Source: an uncultured Clostridia bacterium (GTDB lineage Bacteria > Bacillota > Clostridia > Christensenellales > Borkfalkiaceae). From it: DNA of 32,418 bases. Position 1 is the stretch's first letter. Each line of letters begins with the position of its first letter. A program made the position numbers and the translations under genes. Below the pieces are notes generated by a model that was given only the letters and a program-made list of their open reading frames with translations, did no database searches and had not been told where the DNA came from. The stretch spans positions 1 through 32,418 of the forward strand of contig CALVRO010000016.1 of NCBI GenBank assembly GCA_944358655.1, in the 5' to 3' direction. This document shows, piece after piece, positions 7,058 through 13,406 of this stretch.

Positions 7058-7132
7058 GGCGCTATAGCCAAGAGGTAAGGCATGGGCCTGCAAAGCCCTG
7101 ATTCCCCGGTTCAAATCCGGGTGGCGCCTCCA
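7058..7132 (+). tRNA. tRNA-Cys (anticodon GCA)
   Basis: 75 nt with encoded CCA: acceptor GGCGCTA / TGGCGCC (one non-canonical pair at the base), the short D-stem GCC/GGC usual for Cys tRNA, anticodon loop CTGCAAA (anticodon 7090-7092), and T-arm CCCGG-TTCAAAT-CCGGG. The outermost anticodon-stem pair is T:T. Confidence 0.93.
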
Positions 7133-7158
7133 GCTCGGCCGCAAGGCCCCTATTGCAA

Positions 7159-7188
7159 CAAGGCAGGTTTTACCTGCCTTGTTTTTTT
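7159..7188 (+). terminator. Intrinsic terminator of the tRNA cluster
   Basis: CAAGGCAGGT pairs with ACCTGCCTTG around TTT and is followed by seven T residues. The preceding GCCGCAAGGC and TTGCAA blocks also precede the related hairpins at 3692-3714 (other strand) and about 7489-7511. Confidence 0.9.
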
Positions 7189-7200
7189 GCTGTGGTAAAA

Positions 7201-7278
7201 GTGTATCTGAAGCGATATCCGTGGAGATTTCTCCGCGCGGCGGCCGCACTTTGTGCGGCCGCCTTGGTCGAAATGACA
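7201..7278 (+). repeat. Hairpin repeat unit
   Basis: The flanks GTGTATCTGAAG, GGAGATTTCTCCG and GTCGAAATGACA match the other units. The internal hairpin is GGCGGCCGCAC/GTGCGGCCGCC. Confidence 0.75.
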
Positions 7279-7464
7279 GGGTAAAAGAGGGGCGGCGCGC
7301 GGCGTACAGGCCGCTGTTAGAAAGAAACAAATTGTATGAAAAAACATGTTCGGGGGCGAAAAATATTTACTGCGGCAATTAACTTGACAAACGAGGGGTG
7401 GTGTGACTAAAATATAGTAGTAAATACTTATAATAAATACTGTAAAAAGGTACTATATTCCCGC

Positions 7465-7698
7465 CCCATCGTCGCCGCAAGGCTAACTTCGCAACAAGCC
7501 AAGTAAACTTTGCTTGTTTGCTCTATAGCCTGCGGCTCCTCTTTCGCGCAAAAGCCACGGTTTTGCGCGAAAATGCGGAATTGATTTATGCACTCCGTGA
7601 AAGCAAATTCGCCTTTGCCCGCCCCCTCTGTCGCGGGTGCGGTGCTTTAGCGATTTGCTACCTGTCTTTCGGAGGGTGCTCGCAAAGCTGCGCACGCT
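7465..7698 (+). repeat. Right arm of the ~230-bp inverted repeat
   Basis: Aligns with the reverse complement of 3509-3740 over most of its length. The terminator-like hairpin near its start has changed on both arms (CAAGCCAAGT / ACTTTGCTTG here) and still pairs with one mismatch. Confidence 0.75.
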
Positions 7699-7735
7699 TC
7701 GCGGAGCGGTAACAAGTGTATCTTAAACGTAACCG

Positions 7736-7831
7736 GGGAGATTTCTCGGCTACGTTTTCGCATCTTGTTCGCGTTCAACAAAAAAGCTCTCGTTCCAAGC
7801 GAAAGCGGCGCTACGCTTGCGCGAAATGACA
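7736..7831 (+). repeat. Intergenic repeat unit, copy of 119-209
   Basis: Shares TTCGCATCTTG, the CCAAGCGAAAGCGGCGCT block and the GCGAAATGACA end with 119-209, in the same orientation. Confidence 0.7.
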
Positions 7832-7873
7832 GTCTCTACCCGAGAGGGGGCGTTATTAAAACTCCCGCCACAA

Positions 7874-7970
7874 CGCGGCGATTTGTCGCCGCATATCGGG
7901 GCCGCGTGTTCGCGTGGCCATATCGAGCCCCGAACGGGGCATATCGAGTTGCCGAACGGCAACATATCGA
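7874..7970 (+). repeat. ATATCGA-separated palindrome array, copy 3
   Basis: Palindromes GCGGCGA/TCGCCGC, GGCCGCG/CGTGGCC (one G-T pair), GCCCCG/CGGGGC and GTTGCCG/CGGCAAC are each followed by ATATCG(A/G). Confidence 0.8.
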
Positions 7971-8057
7971 TGTTTTCAGATCCCTCGCTGTCGCTCGGGA
8001 TGACAAGTCTGCCCCACCCGCCCACCCCCGGGCCTTTCGTCTCTGCAAAGTAAAATT

Positions 8058-8086
8058 TTTACAAGATAACAATTTAGATAAATAAT
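8058..8086 (+). promoter_or_regulatory. Probable sigma-A promoter of the tetR gene
   Basis: TTTACA, 17 bases, AATAAT in an AT-rich stretch. The downstream leader carries a 9-bp inverted repeat TATATCGGG (8086-8094) / CCCGATATA (8158-8166), whose second half touches the Shine-Dalgarno sequence. Confidence 0.5.
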
Positions 8087-8180
8087 ATATCGGGGTGAAC
8101 GGGCAAAAGGTCGCCGAACATAATGGCGGAGAGGCCCGCAAAAATAAGGTTTTTCCGCCCGATATAAAAGGAGGTTGCCG

Positions 8181-8789
8181 TTGGCTAAACGCAATGTAAA
8201 GGAAGAGGCCCTGCAGGCCGTGTACGACGTGTGCGCGCGCGTGGGGCTGGAAAATTTATCGATAAAGCGGATAAGCGAGCAGATACACGCCTCCGAGGCC
8301 ATGATCTACTACCACTACAAGAGCAAGACGGACATTTTGGAAAAGGCCTTTCTGGCCGTCCACTCGCGCATAGACGAGGTGTTCAGACGGCACTTTATAG
8401 AAGAGGGCCTCGTGCTCGAGCGCGACACGCTTAAGGTGTGCACGCAGACATGGATGCTCTACTACGGCTTCTGGCGCGACCACCCCGCCGAAACGGCCTT
8501 TTACGACGCGTTCATCCACTCGCACTACATATCCGTTGAGCTGTGGCGGAAGGACAACGCCTCGTATGTGTTCTTCGCCCCCATGTTCGGCAGGCTTATG
8601 GGCGATATCGAGCGCAAGACGGGCGAAAGCGTGTTTGCGTTCATATGGTCGGTGATAATCGAAAGCGCGATAATAATGGCCAAGCGCGCGCAAAATACGG
8701 GCAAAGACCTCGACGAGCAGGCCAAAAAGACGATAGGCCGCGTGCTTTCGGCAATACTTTCGGCCTCGCCCTCGGAAGGGGATGATTGA
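8181..8789 (+). CDS. TetR/AcrR-family transcriptional regulator
   Basis: 202-residue DNA-binding regulator. The N-terminal helix-turn-helix region (about 3-60) reads KEEALQAVYDVCARVGLENLSIKRISEQIHAS-type and continues to EAMIYYHYKSKTDIL, the classical TetR recognition-helix pattern. The rest is a helical ligand-binding/dimerisation half without recognisable ligand specificity. The start is a TTG at 8181 with AAAGGAGG six bases upstream; an in-frame TTG two codons earlier sits directly on that Shine-Dalgarno sequence. It stands 84 bp before the membrane-protein operon on the same strand and may control it or itself. The target is unknown. Confidence 0.88.
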   Translation: MAKRNVKEEALQAVYDVCARVGLENLSIKRISEQIHASEAMIYYHYKSKTDILEKAFLAVHSRIDEVFRRHFIEEGLVLERDTLKVCTQTWMLYYGFWRDHPAETAFYDAFIHSHYISVELWRKDNASYVFFAPMFGRLMGDIERKTGESVFAFIWSVIIESAIIMAKRAQNTGKDLDEQAKKTIGRVLSAILSASPSEGDD

Positions 8790-8873
8790 GGCATATATGG
8801 GCACCAATTTGCAAATCAGAGGCTTTAAAAAGGCATTAAAAAATACAAGTCAACATTTCCACGGAGGGAAGGT

Positions 8874-11105
8874 ATGATAAAGTTAAAAAGCAGGTTTTTA
8901 GCGGCAATATTTTTGATATTCGCCGTAATAGAGCTCGGTTTTGCGGCGGCGTTCTCTGCGCCCGCAGCAAGAGCCGAGGAGAGCGGCGTCTACAGCGACG
9001 AGCAGATAGCTGACATAGAGCAGATAATTTCCTCCGCCAATCAGAACATAATCAACGTCGTGCCCGGCGAAAACGCCCAGGCCGCCCTCGACAAGGTGGT
9101 AGAGGACGCTCTCGGCGAAATTGCAAAAGTGCCCAGCAACTCGGTAGTTGCGGGCGATATAAAGCCGGACGGCAGCTCGCCTTCGGGCGAGGGCCAGGCC
9201 GACTACGGCGAGGGCCACGACCCCGACGAGATCTGGGGCGTAGTCACCAACGACAGCTCCATTCCCGGCGGCATAAAGCTCGTCATCGAAAAGACGGACA
9301 GCTCGGCGCTTTCTGCCATAGAGAGCGCTTCGCAGAGCGGCGGCCTCGTATCGGCCGAGGGCAGCTCGCTGTCCGCCGAGGACATGCAGAGGGCCGTAGC
9401 CGATAAGGATATCAAAACCACTCTCGATATCTACCTGCTCATGTCCGACGGCAGTAAGGTCACCGAGTTCGAGGGCATGTACAAGATAAAGCTGCTCCTT
9501 CCCGCCGACATGAGGGGCATGAGCGGCCTGCAGGTGGTCTACGTCGCCGACGACGGCAGCGTGGAGGTGTTCGAAACCACTGTAAACGGCAACTACCTCG
9601 AGTTCACCACCTCGCACTTCTCCGAGTTCTACATTCTCGGCGACACCTCGCTCGATCTGTGGTGGCTGATAATCACCCTTGCGGTAATTCTGCTCATCGA
9701 AATAATAGTAATAGTCGTGCTCGCCCTCCGCAGAAGGGAGGACGGTAAGGACAGTAAGGAAAGTAAGGCAAGCGCCTTCATTCCCCCCGTGCTGGCCGTC
9801 AACCTCATCCCCGCGGGCGCCATACCCGCAATAGTCGTGCTCGGCGTTTTAGTGCTCATCGCCGCGGCGGTAATAGTCGCACTCCTCATAAGGGGCAGGC
9901 GCAGGGCCGCCGGGGAGGCCGAGGAACCCACCGCCGAAGATATAGCGGCCGAGGAGCCTTCGGAAGCTGAGGAGACCGCCGAGGTCGCCGAAGAGAGCGC
10001 AGAACAGAGAGAGGCCCAAACGGACGAACAGCCCGAAAAGGCCCCCGAAGAGGCCGCCCCCGCCGAGGAAGTGCGCGAAGAGCGCGCCGAAGAGATCGTT
10101 GAGATCGAAAAGACGGCCGAAACGGTCAGGCGGGAGGAGACCGCCGTCACCGCCGCGGCGGCTGCCGCCGTCGCGGGCGGGGCGGGGCCGGTCATAGGCC
10201 AGACCTTCATCCGTTACCGCTACAACCGCTCCTTCGAGGCGCGCCTCATACAGTCGGAGGACAGGGTAAAGAAGTACTACTCCGAGCTCAAAAACGAGCT
10301 GCTCTGCTACAAGAGGGTGAGCTCGCGCATGAGCTGGCAGCACGACGGCTACAGGCGGAGCCGCCCCATCGAGGCCAAGTTCGTGTTCCGCGGAAAGACG
10401 CTCTGCCTGTGCCTCGCGCTCGACCCCGCCGACTACGCCGAGGGCAAGTATATCGTCGACGACATGTCGCGCTATGCAAAGTTCGCCTCCACGCCCGTAA
10501 TGTACCGCCTTAAGAACCCCCGCCGCGTAAAGTACGCCAAGGAGCTCATAGCGGCGCTGTTCGCGGGCGAGGAGAGGGCCGAGGGCCAGACCGTCGACTA
10601 CTCCGCCATTCCCTACGAGAGCACGCAGAGCCTTGTGGACAGGGGCCTCATAAAGGTGGTAGGACAGGAGAGCGTAGTTTACGACGGCACCAATTACCAG
10701 GCCGAGGTGTACGAGGACGACGACGAAATGCCCGAAGATATCGACCTCGAGGACGAGGGCGCCGACGACGGCGTCTCCGTAGACGAGGCCGACAGGCTGA
10801 TGACCGACGACGAGGCCAAGGCCGCAGTCGAGGAGGGCGTCAGGTATGCCGACAGAACCAAGACGGGCATAATAAACGTAGACACTCTGGGCAAGCTCTT
10901 TGCCGACGGCGAAAAGGTCACGCTCGAGGAGATAAAGCGCCGCATGCCCTCCTACGACAAAAAGGTCACCTTCGTAAAGGTGCTCGCACGCGGCGAGCTC
11001 GGCCGCGCGCTCGTGGTGGAGGCCGACGACTTCTCGCTCGAGGCCGTAAAGATGATAGCCTTGGAGGGCGGCAGAGTCATAAAGACGCGCCGCAGGCAGC
11101 AATAA
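8874..11105 (+). CDS. Membrane protein with extracellular domain and ribosomal L15-like C-terminal domain
   Basis: 743 residues of unknown function with a striking architecture. A signal peptide (1-34) is followed by an extracellular part whose end (about 200-256; MYKIKLLLPADM, FTTSHFSEFYILGD) resembles domains common in Clostridial surface proteins. A transmembrane helix (about 262-286), a second hydrophobic stretch (about 302-340, possibly a hairpin) and a long Glu/Ala-rich linker (about 345-430) come next. Residues about 445-565 form a conserved-looking basic/aromatic domain (RYRYNRSFEARLIQSED, YYSELKNELLCYKRVSSRMSW). An acidic stretch precedes the last segment (about 666-738), which follows the C-terminal fold pattern of ribosomal protein uL15: INVDTLGKLFADGEKVTLEEI, VKVLARGELGRALVVEADDFS, EGGRVI. 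GGAGG precedes the ATG. It is first of three closely spaced genes. Confidence 0.75.
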   Translation: MIKLKSRFLAAIFLIFAVIELGFAAAFSAPAARAEESGVYSDEQIADIEQIISSANQNIINVVPGENAQAALDKVVEDALGEIAKVPSNSVVAGDIKPDGSSPSGEGQADYGEGHDPDEIWGVVTNDSSIPGGIKLVIEKTDSSALSAIESASQSGGLVSAEGSSLSAEDMQRAVADKDIKTTLDIYLLMSDGSKVTEFEGMYKIKLLLPADMRGMSGLQVVYVADDGSVEVFETTVNGNYLEFTTSHFSEFYILGDTSLDLWWLIITLAVILLIEIIVIVVLALRRREDGKDSKESKASAFIPPVLAVNLIPAGAIPAIVVLGVLVLIAAAVIVALLIRGRRRAAGEAEEPTAEDIAAEEPSEAEETAEVAEESAEQREAQTDEQPEKAPEEAAPAEEVREERAEEIVEIEKTAETVRREETAVTAAAAAAVAGGAGPVIGQTFIRYRYNRSFEARLIQSEDRVKKYYSELKNELLCYKRVSSRMSWQHDGYRRSRPIEAKFVFRGKTLCLCLALDPADYAEGKYIVDDMSRYAKFASTPVMYRLKNPRRVKYAKELIAALFAGEERAEGQTVDYSAIPYESTQSLVDRGLIKVVGQESVVYDGTNYQAEVYEDDDEMPEDIDLEDEGADDGVSVDEADRLMTDDEAKAAVEEGVRYADRTKTGIINVDTLGKLFADGEKVTLEEIKRRMPSYDKKVTFVKVLARGELGRALVVEADDFSLEAVKMIALEGGRVIKTRRRQQ

Positions 11106-11120
11106 ATAATAAGGTATAGT

Positions 11121-11876
11121 ATGGACAACAGTCAGAGAGAGGAGTTCAACCCCTCGCCCTCGAACGCGGGAGGCAGCGAGTTTCAGGAAGGCGCGCAGAG
11201 CGCGCCCTCTCCCGCCAAAAAAAAGAGCCTTTCCTTCGACAAGCTCATCACCAAAATACTTGTGGGCGGAGCGGCCGTGATGACGGTCGGCGGCTTTGTG
11301 CTCGCACCCGCCGCGCCCGAGGTGAGCTTCACCTCGCTCAGGGCCACCGACACCCGCATAGACTACACGGTGGAGGTGGAGGAGGACGCCGAGGGGCTGA
11401 TAATAGTCGCCTCCAACGACTTCACCCGCCGCGAGGCCTCTCTTTCGGGCGGCACCAATACGGGGTCGTTCGAGGGGCTCAAGCCCAACATGAGCTATAA
11501 AATAACCGTGGAGCAGACTTCGGCCTTCGGCGGCAGCATAGCCGAGGAGAGCGTTACCACGCTCACCGCCGAGGAGGCGCCCGTAACGGCGCTCTATTCG
11601 GTGACTTCGGAGTGCACCTGCAACATAGACGGCTATTTCCATTTCACCATGGAGCTCGTCGACGAGAAGGGCATATGGTCGGAGTTCGAGGCCACGCTCA
11701 CCGACAAGAAGGGCACGGTTTCAAGCTGCGTATTCTCGCAGGAGATAACGGCCGAACAGGTCATCGACGTGGTCGGCGCGCCCCTCGTGGGCAAGACGGC
11801 GCAGTTCGTGATAAGCTGCTACGATTCCGAACTCGGGCAGCGCACGCAGCTATACAGCGCAGAAGTAAAAATTTAG
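11121..11876 (+). CDS. Single-pass surface protein, unknown function
   Basis: 251 residues with no recognised family. A polar, Ser/Pro-rich cytoplasmic N-terminus (1-44) leads into one transmembrane helix (about 45-63). The remaining ~185 residues look extracellular and beta-rich. The part from 67 to 150 (PEVSFTSLRATDTRIDYTVEV, GLKPNMSYKITVEQ) is reminiscent of a fibronectin type III module, and a second beta domain follows. It lies 15 bp after the L15-like membrane protein and 23 bp before the MscS gene, so the three are probably one transcript and may act together at the envelope. Function is not assigned. Confidence 0.7.
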   Translation: MDNSQREEFNPSPSNAGGSEFQEGAQSAPSPAKKKSLSFDKLITKILVGGAAVMTVGGFVLAPAAPEVSFTSLRATDTRIDYTVEVEEDAEGLIIVASNDFTRREASLSGGTNTGSFEGLKPNMSYKITVEQTSAFGGSIAEESVTTLTAEEAPVTALYSVTSECTCNIDGYFHFTMELVDEKGIWSEFEATLTDKKGTVSSCVFSQEITAEQVIDVVGAPLVGKTAQFVISCYDSELGQRTQLYSAEVKI

Positions 11877-11899
11877 TTAACGGGAGATAAACAATTCCA

Positions 11900-12928
11900 A
11901 TGGCAAAGCAAAGATCGACCAAAAGCAAAGTCATTCGCGGCATACTGCTGGCGATAGCCGTTGCGGGCACCATAGTGGCCTTCGTATTTTCCACTCAGCT
12001 CTTCGGCGAGGACTCAATTTTCAACAAAAGCGTATCGGGCAATATCTTCGTGGATACGCTCTACCAAAAGATACCCGCCGTCATACGCACCGTGCAGATA
12101 GTCGCAATAGCACTGCTGCTCTCCATGCTGCTGCGCAAAATAATGCGCATGGGCTTCGCCAAGAGCAGCCGCAGCTTAACAATAGTCAAACTTTTGGAAA
12201 ACTTCGTGCGCTGGGTAATAGCCATAGTCGCCGTGCTCATCATTCTCGGCGCGTGGGGCGTGGACACCGCCACCCTCGTGGCCGGCGCCGGAGTGTTGAC
12301 CCTCATCGTCGGCCTCGGCGCCCAGAGCCTTGTGGCCGACATAGTCGCGGGCATATTCATGGTGTTCGAAGGCGAATTCCAGATAGGCGACATAGTTATA
12401 GTCAACGGCTGGCGCGGCACCGTGCAGGAGATAGGCATCCGCACCACCAAGCTCGTCGACGCTGGCGGCAACGTCAACATTGTCAACAACAGCGAAATAA
12501 CCACCGTCGTCAATCAGACCAAGGATATGTCGGTGGCAAAGTGTGTTGTCAGCATTGAGTACGGCGAATCCATACCCCGCGTAGAGGTGGTCATCCGCGA
12601 CAATCTCGAAAAGATAAGGCAGTCCATCCCCGCCATACTCGACGGCCCCTACTACAAGGGCGTGGAGGCGCTGGGCGCTTCGAGCGTAGACCTCCTGCTC
12701 ATCGCCACCTGCCGCGAGGAGGACATATATCAGGTGCAGAGGGATATGAACAGGGAGCTCAAGCTGCTCTTCGACGCCAACGGCATCAGCATACCCTTCC
12801 CCCAGATCGTTTTGAACCAGCCCACCGAATTCAAGAAAAAGACCTCCAAAAAGACCGAGGCAGGCGCCCGCGAATTTTTAGAGGAGCAGAAGGAGCAGTC
12901 CAAGGCCCTCGAGGACGAAAACGACTGA
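11900..12928 (+). CDS. Mechanosensitive ion channel, MscS family
   Basis: 342-residue small-conductance mechanosensitive channel that would open under membrane tension to release solutes in hypo-osmotic shock. Helices are seen at about 12-31, 61-79 and 102-119. The pore-lining segment GVDTATLVAGAGVLTLIVGLGAQ..VADIVAG (about 120-151) is rich in Gly and Ala as expected. It is followed by the beta domain signature FQIGDIVIVNGWRGTVQEIGIRTT (about 160-183) and the C-terminal alpha/beta vestibule. A charged Lys/Glu tail (about 310-342) follows. The Shine-Dalgarno is weak (GGGAG about 14 bases before the ATG), suggesting translation coupled to the upstream gene. Confidence 0.93.
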   Translation: MAKQRSTKSKVIRGILLAIAVAGTIVAFVFSTQLFGEDSIFNKSVSGNIFVDTLYQKIPAVIRTVQIVAIALLLSMLLRKIMRMGFAKSSRSLTIVKLLENFVRWVIAIVAVLIILGAWGVDTATLVAGAGVLTLIVGLGAQSLVADIVAGIFMVFEGEFQIGDIVIVNGWRGTVQEIGIRTTKLVDAGGNVNIVNNSEITTVVNQTKDMSVAKCVVSIEYGESIPRVEVVIRDNLEKIRQSIPAILDGPYYKGVEALGASSVDLLLIATCREEDIYQVQRDMNRELKLLFDANGISIPFPQIVLNQPTEFKKKTSKKTEAGAREFLEEQKEQSKALEDEND

Positions 12929-13024
12929 TCTTAAATTGTCGGATAGAGAGAGCGCACGGCGCGCTCCGTCGTCCTGCACGGCGCCCCGCCCGCGCGGCGC
13001 CTGAATATATACAACGCCCATCCC

Positions 13025-13065
13025 TTATGCGCGCATACTTTTTTCACCCCTTTGTGCGCGCATAA
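13025..13065. other. 11-bp inverted repeat around palindromic TGCGCGCA cores
   Basis: TTATGCGCGCA (13025-13035) and TGCGCGCATAA (13055-13065) are exact reverse complements 19 bases apart. Each contains the self-complementary TGCGCGCA. It may be an extra hairpin at the end of the mscS transcript or a double operator. Confidence 0.5.
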
Positions 13066-13074
13066 AATTGCCCG

Positions 13075-13110
13075 CCCGCAGGACAGCTTGTCTGTCCTGC
13101 GGGTTTTTTT
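13075..13110 (+). terminator. Strong intrinsic terminator
   Basis: CCCGCAGGACAG pairs perfectly with CTGTCCTGCGGG around CTTGT, followed by seven T residues. It closes the transcript that ends with the MscS gene. Confidence 0.92.
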
Positions 13111-13129
13111 GTGCTCCGCCCGCCCCTTT

Positions 13130-13158
13130 GCGCCCGCCTCTCGGCGGGCGCTTTTTTT
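13130..13158 (+). terminator. Second intrinsic terminator in tandem
   Basis: GCGCCCGCC pairs with GGCGGGCGC around TCTC and is followed by seven T residues, 20 bases after the first terminator. It insulates the GH3 locus from upstream transcription. Confidence 0.88.
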
Positions 13159-13230
13159 ATGCCTTTTGCCCGCTCTCCGTTTGTGGCGCGGGGCGCGCCG
13201 TTTGTGCCCGAAGGGGCCCGAAAGCTCAAA

Positions 13231-13268
13231 AAAACGTGCATTTCATGTTGCAAAAAGTGCATTTCATG
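13231..13268 (+). promoter_or_regulatory. 17-bp direct repeat, putative activator site
   Basis: AAAANGTGCATTTCATG occurs twice with a period of exactly 21 bp (two helical turns), ending 36 bp before the -35 element. The core TGCATTTCATG recurs at 22494-22504 upstream of the two-component operon. LytTR-type regulators bind direct repeats with this period, but the sequence itself is not a good match to the published LytTR consensus. Confidence 0.5.
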
Positions 13269-13303
13269 GCTTGGAGATTTATTTATCGGGTAAATCGTAC
13301 GGC

Positions 13304-13331
13304 TTGAACGAGTTATGTTGAAAGGTATAAT
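13304..13331 (+). promoter_or_regulatory. Sigma-A promoter of the first GH3 gene
   Basis: TTGAAC, 16 bases, TATAAT. The transcript would start near 13338, about 70 nt before the ATG at 13407. Confidence 0.7.
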
Positions 13332-13406
13332 TTTTGGTGCTAATATGCTGTTGCAAAGCCGCAGAAGATGAAAGCGGCAAACAAAATATTCCTAAAGGAG
13401 GGTATG

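Larger units (their letters stand above)
7189..8057. repeat. Gene-free repeat cluster between the tRNAs and tetR
   Basis: No convincing gene. It contains a hairpin unit (7201-7278), an AT-rich stretch around 7380-7455 in which nothing is recognised, the right arm of the long inverted repeat (7465-7698), a unit copying 119-209 (7736-7831), the third ATATCGA palindrome array (7874-7970) and a GATCCCTCGC...GGGATGACA hairpin (about 7979-8004). Confidence 0.75.
12929..13406. other. Gene-free interval between mscS and the GH3 locus
   Basis: No credible gene. It holds a paired palindromic element (13025-13065), two strong intrinsic terminators (13075-13110 and 13130-13158), a 17-bp direct repeat (13231-13268) and a sigma-A promoter (13304-13331). 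Short frames across it fall on these elements. Confidence 0.7.
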
